DNA of 20,707 nt from JBCBZH01 sp039815415 (GCA_039815415.1 JBCBZH010000043.1:1-20707), one strand, 5' to 3'. Shown: positions 7,861 through 15,276, counted from the first letter of the stretch. The notes: generated from the sequence alone by a model not told the origin. A program made the numbers and translations.

Positions 7861-8937
7861 TCAGGCGGCGGTGGGAACGGGGTGGAGGATCGAGCTGGCG
7901 ACTGCCAGCCCGACCTCATGGGTCGTGGCGGTGCCGCCCAGGTCAGGCGTCAAGGGGCCGTCGGCGAGGACGCGCGCCACCGACCCGCGGATGGCGGTTG
8001 CGGCGTCCTCGTGTCCGACGGTATCGAGAAGCATGGCAGCGCTCTGGATGGCCGCCAGCGGGTTGGCGAGTCCCTTCCCCGCGATGTCCGGCGCGCTGCC
8101 GTGGACGGGCTCGAACAGACCCACGCGCCCGCCGACGCTGGCTGAGGGCAGCATCCCGAGCGACCCCGGGAGCGTCGCTGCGAGGTCCGAGAGGATGTCG
8201 CCGAACAGATTGCCGGTCACCACCACATCGAAGTGTTTGGGGTCGCGGACGATCTGCATGGCTGCGTTGTCCACGTAGAAGTGCTCCAGTTCGACGTCGT
8301 GGAACTCGCGGAGGTGCATCGCCTCGACGGTCTCGCGCCACAGCGACGACGACGCCAGCACGTTGGCTTTGTCCACCGACGCCACACGGCCATCGCGCCG
8401 ACGCGCCCACTCAAAGGCCACACGCGCGATCCGCTCAACCTCGTGGGTCGTGTATCGCATCGTGTCAAACGCCTCCGTGTCCGTCTTCTCGCGTGGCGTC
8501 CCGAAGTAGATGCCCCCCGTCAGCTCGCGGACGATCAGCAGATCTGTTCCCGCGACGCGCTCCTCACGCAACGGCGAGCGGCTCGCCATCGCGCTGGCGA
8601 CGGTCACCGGGCGCAGGTTGGCGAAGGCGCCCAGGCGCGCGCGCAGGCGAAGCAGTCCGCGCTCCGGTCGCGAGCTGGCGTCCACGCGGTCCCACGTCGG
8701 GCCACCGACCGCCCCGAGGAAGACGGCATCCGCCGCGAGACAGGCGTCCAGTGTTTCCTCAGGCAGCGGATCGCCCGCAGCGTCCAGCCCAGCTCCGCCG
8801 ACCGGATGCTCGGAGGTCGCCAGCTCGAAGCCGAAGACCTCAGCCGTTGCGCGAAGGACACGGGCGGCCTCCACCGTGACCTCGGGGCCAATGCCGTCTC
8901 CAGGAAGAAGGGCTATGCGAAGAGTGCGGGAGGGCAT
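7861..8937 (-). CDS. leuB: 3-isopropylmalate dehydrogenase
   Basis: NAD+-dependent oxidative decarboxylation of 3-isopropylmalate in leucine synthesis. The 358 residues match the family. Motifs are ALLPGDGIGPEVTVEAARVL, GAVGGPTWD, the catalytic-Tyr region DTMRYTTHEVERIARVAFEW, the Lys region SVDKANVLASSSLWRETVEA, GDILSDLAATLPGSLGMLPS, and the NAD-site FEPVHGSAPDIAGKG. The start is the ATG at 8937 (MPSRTLRIALLPGDG). A TTG at 8958 would add seven unconserved residues. An AGGA Shine-Dalgarno (8946-8943) lies five bases ahead of the ATG, within the 3' arm of a hairpin. It is the first enzyme gene of the BCAA cluster, behind a Leu/Val/Ile-rich leader peptide, so its translation is the likely control point. 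Confidence 0.96.
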   Translation of the reverse strand: MPSRTLRIALLPGDGIGPEVTVEAARVLRATAEVFGFELATSEHPVGGAGLDAAGDPLPEETLDACLAADAVFLGAVGGPTWDRVDASSRPERGLLRLRARLGAFANLRPVTVASAMASRSPLREERVAGTDLLIVRELTGGIYFGTPREKTDTEAFDTMRYTTHEVERIARVAFEWARRRDGRVASVDKANVLASSSLWRETVEAMHLREFHDVELEHFYVDNAAMQIVRDPKHFDVVVTGNLFGDILSDLAATLPGSLGMLPSASVGGRVGLFEPVHGSAPDIAGKGLANPLAAIQSAAMLLDTVGHEDAATAIRGSVARVLADGPLTPDLGGTATTHEVGLAVASSILHPVPTAA

Positions 8938-8942
8938 CTGGG

Positions 8943-8965
8943 TCCTGGGTTCGACCAACCCAGGA
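8943..8965 (-). promoter_or_regulatory. Hairpin sequestering the leuB ribosome binding site
   Basis: On the transcript strand TCCTGGGTT and AACCCAGGA form a perfect 9-bp stem around a GGTCG loop. The 3' arm contains the AGGA Shine-Dalgarno of leuB, five bases ahead of its ATG. No U tract follows, so translational masking is a better reading than transcription termination. A competing pairing exists: CGACCGACTC (8995-8986) can pair over 10 positions, two of them G-U, with GGGTTGGTCG (8961-8952). This would break the masking stem and free the AGGA. These are visible complementarities; the regulatory role is inferred. Confidence 0.6.
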
Positions 8966-8985
8966 GCATTCGATGTCAGCGCTTC

Positions 8986-8995
8986 GAGTCGGTCG
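8986..8995 (-). promoter_or_regulatory. Possible anti-sequestor segment for leuB
   Basis: The segment CGACCGACTC starts six bases after the leader-peptide stop codon. It is complementary over ten positions to the 5' arm and loop of the leuB-masking hairpin. A ribosome terminating at the leader stop would be expected to cover much of this segment, whereas one stalled earlier in the Leu/Val/Ile run would leave it free. The segment's neighbour CGCACG can also pair with CGTGCG inside the leader ORF, a possible third state. Confidence 0.45.
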
Positions 8996-9001
8996 TGCGG
9001 G

Positions 9002-9133
9002 TCAGCCTCCTACAAGGAGGTTGATAAGAATGACGACGAGAAGGAGGACCGGAAGCAGCTCGAGCTGGCGCACGTCGGCCTGGGCTGCGTGGGCAGCGGC
9101 GGGGCGGGAAGCAGCAGAAACGAGAGCGGTCAC
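9002..9133 (-). CDS. Leu/Val/Ile-rich leader peptide ahead of leuB
   Basis: A 43-codon ORF (GTG at 9133, TGA at 9002-9004) ends with ELLPVLLLVVILINLLVGG. Fifteen of its last 20 residues are branched-chain (nine Leu, four Val, two Ile), the mark of ribosome-mediated attenuators of leu/ilv operons such as E. coli IlvL and LeuL. The stop lies 64 bases ahead of the leuB ATG. The last codons overlap a small hairpin (9006-9020, CCTCC-TTGTA-GGAGG in the transcript). The start is uncertain: no clear Shine-Dalgarno precedes the GTG, and the frame is open back to a GTG at 9202. No homolog was checked. It could also be a tiny membrane peptide, but position and composition favour a leader. Confidence 0.6.
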   Translation of the reverse strand: MTALVSAASRPAAAHAAQADVRQLELLPVLLLVVILINLLVGG

Positions 9134-9215
9134 GAAGCAGCGCCGAATGCGAAGGCGCGTTGAAGAGCCGTGAGTGTACCGGTTTCCCAAGGCGCGATCC
9201 ACCCCCTTTCTCAGC

Positions 9216-9231
9216 CCGGAAGCCCTTCCGG
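9216..9231. promoter_or_regulatory. Palindrome CCGGAAG-N2-CTTCCGG, possible operator
   Basis: Perfect 7-bp arms around a two-base centre lie about 85 bases upstream of the leader-peptide GTG and 40 bases upstream of the TACACT promoter-like box. The size and symmetry suit a dimeric regulator, but a simple hairpin is equally possible. I cannot name a regulator. Confidence 0.3.
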
Positions 9232-9328
9232 CGTGAAGGAATCATGAACACTACTCTACCTCAGACCCCAGGCCTGCATGTCAAGAGGCCCGCCCTCCTC
9301 GACGCGCTCAAGATGACGCTGCTGACAT

Positions 9329-9356
9329 GGCCTGGCCACCATACCGCGACCAGGCC
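9329..9356 (-). terminator. Possible terminator hairpin after the S46 peptidase gene
   Basis: On the transcript strand GGCCTGG and CCAGGCC form a 7-bp GC-rich stem around a 14-base loop, 15 bases after the stop codon. There is no U tract, so intrinsic termination is uncertain. A boundary is expected here, because the BCAA leader begins downstream. Confidence 0.3.
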
Positions 9357-9371
9357 CTTGCGCAGATCGGT

Positions 9372-11570
9372 CTAGTCCACCAGCTCGTCCACGATCCAGG
9401 TCAGTCCATAGACGCTGCGGAGCGACTCCAGCATGGCACGTACATCCACGGACACGGTGCGATTGTAGGTGTCGAGGTAGATGTAGTTGCCTGGCAGGCT
9501 CTCGATGTTGCCATCGAACGCGATGCCAACCACCTCGAGGTCGCGGTTGAGAATCGGCGAGCCCGAGTTGCCTCCGATGATGTCGTTGGAGGAGATGAAG
9601 TTGTAGGGCGTCGAGAGGGTGAGGCGGCTGCGAGCGTCGAGCCATCGCTGGGGAAGATCCCACGAGCAGTCGTCTGTGGACACGCCTTCGGACGGCTGGC
9701 AGAAGCTGTAGTAGCGGTCGTACAGACCGAAGAAGGTCGTGTATGTCGGGGCCATTGTCCCGTTGTAGTCGTAGGACTTCACGACGCCGTCTGAGATGCG
9801 GAGCGAGAATGTGGCGTCCGGCGGCTGCTCGGTGCCGTAGACCGCGAAGCGCCCCAGCGCGAGCTTCGTCTGAAGCTCTGCGAGTTCAGTGCCTAGGCGC
9901 TGCTGCTCGGCGCCGTAGGCCTGGAGCATCGGCAGGACGATCTGGGCCATCCTCACGGCAGGGTCCTGGGACAGATCCGCGCCTGACGCCATGGCGTCGC
10001 GAATGCCAGCCTCGGTCGCCAGCGCGGAGCCCTGGACGATGGCACGAGCGGCGTCTTCTGGCGAGCGGCCCACCAGGATGGCCTGTGCGTCGGCGGCTGG
10101 AAGGTGAGCGTCAAAGTCGGCCAGACGAGCGGCGAGCAAGCTCTGCTGAAGGGCAACGGGCTGCTGGGTCACACCCAGAAGCTGGGCCTCGGTCGGGGCT
10201 CCGCTGCTCATCACAACGGTCAATGCCCGATTGACGAGGGTCCCGTTGTACGGCGAGGTTGGGCTGAACGCCATGAAGGCACGTGCCTGCCCTGCACTCG
10301 CAAGAGCAGACTCGCGGTTCGCAGCGATGTCATCGACAACCGAGCCATAGGCCGCCTGAGCCTCGGCGTTGCCACGGAGCGCCTCCTGGTAGTCGCGCTG
10401 GGCCGCGGCGCGACGGGCCAGGATGTAGTCATCGCGCAGCCCCTCCACACGGCCGGTGTAGGCCTTTCGACCATTCCCAAGCGAGAAGTACGTGTCCGTT
10501 AACTCAGGCGTCTCTGGTGCATCCGGGTTGGCGGCCACGTAGTCTCCAAAGGCGCGCTCACGTGTCTGAAGGAAGTTCAGCAAAGCGGGCTCGGACACAT
10601 CGCGGCGGTACTCCAACTCGGCGACGGTCTGGAGCCGTGAGGTAGAGCCCGGGTTGCCGATCACAAAGACGAGATCGCCCGTATCCGACCCCTCGGGCTC
10701 GAAGGGGAAAAACGTCTCGATGTCGAGCGGATTTCCCGCCTCATCCACCGCGCGGAAAAGCGAGAAATCGAGGCTGTATCGTGGGTAGGTGAAGTTGTCC
10801 GGGTCGCCACCGAAGTAGCCCAGCTTGGTCTCCGGTGCGAAGACGAGCCGGATGTTGTCGTAGCGCTTAAAGGTGTAGGCCTTGTACTGGCCACCGGAGT
10901 AGAGGGAGATGACCTGAACCCGCGTCCCCGCGTCCTCGTCGGCACCTGCAGCCTCAATCGCCTGGATGGCGGCGGCGATCGCAGCCTGTCGGGCGGCGGC
11001 ATCTTCGGCGGTGGATGCAGCCGTGTTGACCTCATCGGTCACATCCCGGATGTCGATGAGTTGCTCGACGAAGAGGTCATCAATGAGGACTTCCTCGTCT
11101 CGGCCGTCTGCGAAGAATCCGTCTTCGTTGTAGTCGGTGCCCGCTGCCAGGCTGGCCTGCGTGACGCTCTGCCGTGCGCAGTGATGGTTGGTAAGAATCA
11201 GTCCAGTCTCCGAGACGAACGAGGCTGAGCAATAGGTCGCGAAACGGAGAGCCCCGAGGCGGGCGCGCTCGTACCAGTCGTCGCCTGGGGCAAAGCCATA
11301 CGTCTCGCGGAAGTAGTCGTGGGGCGGAGCATCGAGCGTGAACATCCGGCCGTTGTCGAATCGCCCAGCTCGCACCGTGTCCATCGCCGACGCGACGTGT
11401 GCGAGCGCCGGTTGCTCCACTTCGGGCGCCGCGCGTTCTGCCTCAGGAGCGGGGGCAGGCGCTTCTACAACGGGCACCTCCGGAGCGGGTGCCTCCGTGG
11501 TCATTCGTGGAGTACCACAGGCCGCCAGCCCGAGGGCAGCGGCTGCGAAAAGGGCGAGTCGGAAAGTCAT
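9372..11570 (-). CDS. S46 family dipeptidyl peptidase, DPP7-type, lipoprotein
   Basis: Serine exopeptidase that removes N-terminal dipeptides from oligopeptides outside the cytoplasm, typical of protein-feeding Bacteroidota. A signal peptide with lipobox LAAC (Cys18) is followed by a Pro/Glu/Ala-rich linker. The catalytic His lies in SETGLILTNHHCA (His129/130) and the nucleophile is Ser669 in SSNDIIGGNSGSP. Gly687 in IAFDGN lies 18 residues after the Ser. In the characterised Porphyromonas enzymes this position is Gly in DPP7 (hydrophobic P1) and Arg in DPP11 (acidic P1), so a DPP7-like preference is inferred. The 732 residues fit the family. The start is the ATG at 11570. It is probably transcribed separately, with 208 bases of apparently empty sequence upstream. 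Confidence 0.93.
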   Translation of the reverse strand: MTFRLALFAAAALGLAACGTPRMTTEAPAPEVPVVEAPAPAPEAERAAPEVEQPALAHVASAMDTVRAGRFDNGRMFTLDAPPHDYFRETYGFAPGDDWYERARLGALRFATYCSASFVSETGLILTNHHCARQSVTQASLAAGTDYNEDGFFADGRDEEVLIDDLFVEQLIDIRDVTDEVNTAASTAEDAAARQAAIAAAIQAIEAAGADEDAGTRVQVISLYSGGQYKAYTFKRYDNIRLVFAPETKLGYFGGDPDNFTYPRYSLDFSLFRAVDEAGNPLDIETFFPFEPEGSDTGDLVFVIGNPGSTSRLQTVAELEYRRDVSEPALLNFLQTRERAFGDYVAANPDAPETPELTDTYFSLGNGRKAYTGRVEGLRDDYILARRAAAQRDYQEALRGNAEAQAAYGSVVDDIAANRESALASAGQARAFMAFSPTSPYNGTLVNRALTVVMSSGAPTEAQLLGVTQQPVALQQSLLAARLADFDAHLPAADAQAILVGRSPEDAARAIVQGSALATEAGIRDAMASGADLSQDPAVRMAQIVLPMLQAYGAEQQRLGTELAELQTKLALGRFAVYGTEQPPDATFSLRISDGVVKSYDYNGTMAPTYTTFFGLYDRYYSFCQPSEGVSTDDCSWDLPQRWLDARSRLTLSTPYNFISSNDIIGGNSGSPILNRDLEVVGIAFDGNIESLPGNYIYLDTYNRTVSVDVRAMLESLRSVYGLTWIVDELVD

Positions 11571-11778
11571 GACTGCAGTGTGGAGAAACAGCGTCTCCAG
11601 GGTACCCCACAGCCACCTAGCGTCTTTGCCGAGCGATTGATGAAAGCGATGTCGGCTTCTGCCCTACGCGCGCACTCCCGCTCCACCGACTGGCTGTTCG
11701 GAGGCCACCAGCTCGAGGCCCCGTGCTTCCGAAGCCGCACCGGATGTGGAAGCGCACGGACGAGTGATCCTTTCGGCT

Positions 11779-12168
11779 CTAATGCGCCCCGAAGGCCAGC
11801 GCGGCCACAAGCGCGCAGAAGATCCACTGCCCCAGCGCGACGAAGCGTTTCGGGACGCCGCGGCCAGCCACGGCCACCGTTCCCAGCCACACCACCGACG
11901 CCAGCCCGAAGTACCCGGAGAGCATGAGCAATACGGTCGACTCGTCCGGGAGGATATCCGCCAGCCCGATGACGACGAACACGATTCCGGCGGCGAGCAG
12001 GTCCATCGAGACCCAGTGCCAGCCGCTCAGGGCCTGCACCCAGGCCGTCCGAGGCGGCTCGCCATCCACCGGTGGCGAAAACAGCCGAAACTCCCGCGCG
12101 CCGACGCCCGCATGGACGCCGAACGCGGCCAATGTGAGGCCACCAGCAAGGAGCGCGAGAAGGTTCAC
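11779..12168 (-). CDS. Small integral membrane protein, function unknown
   Basis: The 129-residue product has four hydrophobic segments: MNLLALLAGGLTLAAFGVHA, a segment from WVSMDLLAAGIVFVVIGLA, STVLLMLSGYFGLASVVWLG and a C-terminal FVALGQWIFCALVAALAFG. This suggests a four-helix inner-membrane protein. The start is the GTG at 12168, because an in-frame TAG (the stop of the upstream gene) lies 12 bases before it. The tight spacing implies co-transcription with the secreted protein at 12181-12936. I do not recognise a named family or catalytic residues. Confidence 0.75.
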   Translation of the reverse strand: MNLLALLAGGLTLAAFGVHAGVGAREFRLFSPPVDGEPPRTAWVQALSGWHWVSMDLLAAGIVFVVIGLADILPDESTVLLMLSGYFGLASVVWLGTVAVAGRGVPKRFVALGQWIFCALVAALAFGAH

Positions 12169-12180
12169 CGCACGTGCCGT

Positions 12181-12936
12181 CTATGGGTCCAGCGCGTCGA
12201 GGAACGCATTCGCCGTTTCCCGAGGAACGGGAAGCACCACCCCGGGACCGGGGATTGGCCTCTGAATCATGGGAGCCGCCACCAGTTCGCCATCGTGGAG
12301 AACAGCAAGAGGCTGCCTCATGTGCTCGTTTGATGCCTCTTTCAGATGCGTCGCTGCCTCTGGCGTCAGCTCGAAGCCGAGCAGCACTCTCCTTCCGCCA
12401 TCGTCTTGAACGATCCGCGCAACGGTGACTATTCTTGAATCCAGAACCAGAATGTCCTCTCCAACGAACAGGGTGTTCTGCATGGTCGATGGCACACCAC
12501 GCGGCACGAGAGGCGTCGTCAACGGCTTGGGATTCATCCGCGCCCAGGCCAAGCGAAGTCCGGGGCGCCCATCGGCCCGCTTGACCGCTTCCGGGCGATC
12601 CTGTTGGCACCGGTCGCGGATGCGCACTCCGTCGCGCTCGACAAAGGCGCCGCCTCCGCCCCAGCGCGCCCGGTATCCCTCACCGACAAAAGTCGAGTCC
12701 GCGTCCGAGAATTCGACTTCGCGGACCACGGCCTCATCGTCGAGCCAGAATCTCTTGGTTCCGCCCCATTCTCCACCCGACTCGAAATAGACGAAGCCAC
12801 CATCACACGCGAACGAGATGTAAATGGGGCCTTCGGTCCGTGACCACTCCGGATCGGCGGGTGGCGGAGGAGGGGGTTGGGCCACCGCCGCCACCGAGAG
12901 GCACGCGAGAAGGAGAGTCGAGAGCAGGCGTAGCAT
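12181..12936 (-). CDS. Secreted protein with MliC-like and SecD P1-head-like domains
   Basis: The 251-residue protein starts with a signal peptide (residues 1-20, ending AVAQ) and a proline run. Residues about 37-112 resemble the MliC/PliC lysozyme-inhibitor fold: FACDGGFVYFE, a small beta domain, GEGYRARWGGGGAFVERDG and a closing RDRC, with Cys44 and Cys110 placed as the usual disulfide. Residues about 155-250 resemble the P1 head subdomain of SecD: LVLDSRIVTVARIVQD, GFELTPEAATHLKEAS, PLAVLHDGELVAAPMIQRPI and a closing ETANAFLDAL. Both assignments are by eye. A lysozyme-inhibitor role is not established and the SecD-like part lacks any membrane portion. It lies 45 bases after tkt and 12 before the membrane protein gene. 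Confidence 0.75.
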   Translation of the reverse strand: MLRLLSTLLLACLSVAAVAQPPPPPPADPEWSRTEGPIYISFACDGGFVYFESGGEWGGTKRFWLDDEAVVREVEFSDADSTFVGEGYRARWGGGGAFVERDGVRIRDRCQQDRPEAVKRADGRPGLRLAWARMNPKPLTTPLVPRGVPSTMQNTLFVGEDILVLDSRIVTVARIVQDDGGRRVLLGFELTPEAATHLKEASNEHMRQPLAVLHDGELVAAPMIQRPIPGPGVVLPVPRETANAFLDALDP

Positions 12937-12981
12937 TCAGGTTGATGGGAAAGAAGCCCGAGTCTACACCGATCCGCTGCA

Positions 12982-15024
12982 TCAAGCGCGAACGCGCTGC
13001 GCGGCCTCAACCACGGCGTCGACTGTGACTCCGAGGTCCGCCATCGCCTCACCGCCCGGCGCGCTGGCGCCGAACCGGTCCAGCCCGACGACCTCGCCGT
13101 CGAGCCCAACGACGCGGCTCCACCCCAACGGGCTGGCGGCCTCCACGGCCACACGCGCGCGCACCGACGACGGCAGCACCGACTCGCGATAGCTCTCGTC
13201 CTGCTCGAAGAACAGCCGGTCGCACGGCATCGACACCACGCGAACGCCGTCGCCGAGCTGGCGGCGGGCCTCCATCACCAGCCCGACCTCCGAGCCGGTG
13301 GCGATCAGGATCACCTCGGGGTCGCCGTCCGAGTCCGCTAGCACGTAGGCGCCACGCGCCACGCCGTCCATTGCCGAGCTGGCGGTCTCTGCCATCGTGG
13401 GCAGGCCCTGCCGACTGAACGCGAGTGCGGTGGGTCGGTCCGTGGTTTCGAGAGCCACCTTCCACGCGGCGGCGGTCTCGTTGGCGTCCGCTGGGCGGAT
13501 CACGTTGAGGCCCGGAATCGCGCGAAGCCCCGCAAGCTGCTCAATGGGCTGGTGCGTGGGCCCGTCCTCCCCCAGCCCGATGGAGTCGTGCGTGAACACG
13601 TGGACCACGGGCGTGTGCATGAGCGCGCCGAGGCGCACGGCGGGCTTCATGTAGTCCGAGAAGATGAGGAACGTGCCGCCATAGGGGCGGATGCCGCCGT
13701 GCAGGGCGATGCCGTTCATGGCCGCCGCCATGCCGTGCTCGCGGATGCCGTAGTGGACGTAGCGCGCCTGCGGGCTGGCGGCCTGGAAGTCCTCCATGCC
13801 CTTGGCCTTGGTCTTGACCGACGGCGTGAGGTCGGCGGAGCCGCCCATCAGCTCGGGCAGCACCGGCGCCAGCGCGTCGAGGACCTTTCCGGAGGCGGCG
13901 CGGCTCGCCATGCCCTTGGCGTCGGCCTCAAACGTCGGCAGCGCGTCGGCCCAGCCGTCTGGCAGGCGACCTTCGATGCGGCGCGTCAGCTCGTTGGCCT
14001 GGGTCGGGCTCGAGCTGGCGTACTCAGCCATCGTGCCCTCCCAGTCGCAGTGCGCCTCGGCGCCCCGGAAGGCCTGCTCGTGGAAGAGCGTCGTGGCATC
14101 GTTCGGAACGTGAAAGAGCGGATCGAGGGGAATGCCGAGGTTCTGCTTGGTGGCCTCAAGCTCAGCCTGTCCGAGCGCGTCGGAGTGGATGTCGTGCAGG
14201 CCCGCGAGGTTGGGTGAGCCGAAGCCGATGGTGGTCTTGACCTCGAGAAACGAGGGCTTGTCGAGCACGTTGCGCGCCGTCTCGATAGCCGCAGCGATGG
14301 CCTCGCGGTCATGCCCGTCGATGTCGCGGATGACGTGCCAGCCGAGGGCCTCGTAGCGGCCCGACCGGTCTTCGGTAAACGACAGCTCGGTGTCGCCGTC
14401 AATGGAGACGTTGTTGTCGTCGTAGAGGCAGATGAGCTTGCCGAGCCCGAGGTGGCCCGCCAGCGAGCAGGCCTCGTTGGTGACGCCCTCCTGCAGGTCG
14501 CCATCGGAGGCGATGACGTAGGTGTAGTGATCGACAACGGTGTGCGCGTCGGTGTTGAAGCGTGCGGCGAGGTGCCGCTCGGCCATCGCCATCCCAACGG
14601 CTGTGGCCAGCCCCTGTCCCAGTGGCCCCGTGGTGGTCTCCACGCCCGGCGTGTAGCCGTACTCGGGGTGGCCCGGCGTGTTGGAGTGGAGCTGGCGGAA
14701 GCTCTTGAGGTCGTCCAGCGACACGTCGTAGCCGCTCAGGTGAAGCAGGCTGTACACCAGCATCGAGCCGTGACCGGCAGAGAGCACGAACCGGTCGCGG
14801 TCGAACCACTCGGGGTCCTTCGGGTTGTGCTTCAGAAAGCGCGTCCAGAGCACCACGGCGGCGTCGGCCATGCCCATCGGGAGGCCCGGATGGCCGGAGT
14901 TGGCCTTCTCGATGGCGTCGATCGTCAGCCCGCGGATGGTGTTGGCGGCGGCCTCCTCGAGGCGGGCGAGGTCGGCAGCGTCGCGCTGGGGGGCTTCCGT
15001 GGTGGCAGTGGACGAATCGGACAT
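12982..15024 (-). CDS. tkt: Transketolase
   Basis: TPP-dependent transfer of two-carbon units in the pentose phosphate pathway. The 680 residues match the bacterial enzyme. Visible blocks are TIDAIEKANSGHPGLPMGMA, RFVLSAGHGSMLVYSLLHL, TTGPLGQGLATAVGMAMAER, the TPP motif ASDGDLQEGVTNEACSLAGH and LYDDNNVSIDG, the pyrimidine-domain RYVHYGIREHGMAAAMNG, and DSIGLGEDGPTHQPIEQLAG. The start is the ATG at 15024 (MSDSSTATTEA). The frame is open to 15291, but the extension translates a dispersed repeat (it contains MPAQAGIHS), so I exclude it. The upstream 288 bases hold repeats only. Confidence 0.97.
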   Translation of the reverse strand: MSDSSTATTEAPQRDAADLARLEEAAANTIRGLTIDAIEKANSGHPGLPMGMADAAVVLWTRFLKHNPKDPEWFDRDRFVLSAGHGSMLVYSLLHLSGYDVSLDDLKSFRQLHSNTPGHPEYGYTPGVETTTGPLGQGLATAVGMAMAERHLAARFNTDAHTVVDHYTYVIASDGDLQEGVTNEACSLAGHLGLGKLICLYDDNNVSIDGDTELSFTEDRSGRYEALGWHVIRDIDGHDREAIAAAIETARNVLDKPSFLEVKTTIGFGSPNLAGLHDIHSDALGQAELEATKQNLGIPLDPLFHVPNDATTLFHEQAFRGAEAHCDWEGTMAEYASSSPTQANELTRRIEGRLPDGWADALPTFEADAKGMASRAASGKVLDALAPVLPELMGGSADLTPSVKTKAKGMEDFQAASPQARYVHYGIREHGMAAAMNGIALHGGIRPYGGTFLIFSDYMKPAVRLGALMHTPVVHVFTHDSIGLGEDGPTHQPIEQLAGLRAIPGLNVIRPADANETAAAWKVALETTDRPTALAFSRQGLPTMAETASSAMDGVARGAYVLADSDGDPEVILIATGSEVGLVMEARRQLGDGVRVVSMPCDRLFFEQDESYRESVLPSSVRARVAVEAASPLGWSRVVGLDGEVVGLDRFGASAPGGEAMADLGVTVDAVVEAAQRVRA

Positions 15025-15100
15025 GAACGAGCGGGCGAGAACGAGGTCGGCCAAGCTACGGGGCACCGCCGGTTCCGATCCCGGGCGCGGGTGGGTTTCT

Positions 15101-15240
15101 CGCCAGCTCGAGTGGATGCCGTCGCGTGCGCACTGTGGAGTTCGCCAGCCGTCTGTTCTCACTTCGCGAATCGCGTGCGATCCCGTGGACCACTGCCGAG
15201 GGACCGAGTGGATGCCTGCCTGCGCAGGCATGACGGCACA
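15101..15240. repeat. Dispersed repeat region ahead of tkt
   Basis: Two blocks share GAGTGGATGCC: one after CGCCAGCTC (15101-15120), the other leading into ATGCCTGCCTGCGCAGGCAT (15205-15240). The second contains the palindrome TGCCTGCGCAGGCA and is the familiar intergenic repeat that translates as MPAQAGIHS on the minus strand. Such elements recur in many proteobacterial and Bacteroidota genomes. Part of the region may be transcribed as the tkt leader. Confidence 0.65.
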
Positions 15241-15276
15241 TTGTAGCGACGCAAGCACCTCCCCAAGCTCCTCGCC

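Larger units (their letters stand above)
9134..9371 (-). promoter_or_regulatory. Upstream region of the BCAA cluster, probably holding its promoter
   Basis: This completes the gene-poor stretch between leuB and the S46 peptidase gene. Two weak promoter-like arrangements are visible on the minus strand: TTGACA (9284-9279) with TAGAGT 20 bases on, and TGGATC (9201-9196) with TACACT (9178-9173) 17 bases on. Neither is convincing, and sigma-factor preferences here are uncertain. Between them lies a palindrome, CCGGAAG-2-CTTCCGG (9216-9231), that could be an operator. No other coding potential is evident. Confidence 0.3.

Noticed and set aside
7641..8879. Long plus-strand ORF (412 codons) across leuA and leuB
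   Set aside because: Arg/Pro-rich low-complexity translation antisense to two clear enzyme genes; a shadow of GC-rich coding sequence.
8943..8965. Intrinsic transcription terminator ahead of leuB
   Set aside because: No U run follows the stem, and the 3' arm carries the leuB Shine-Dalgarno, so ribosome-site masking fits better.
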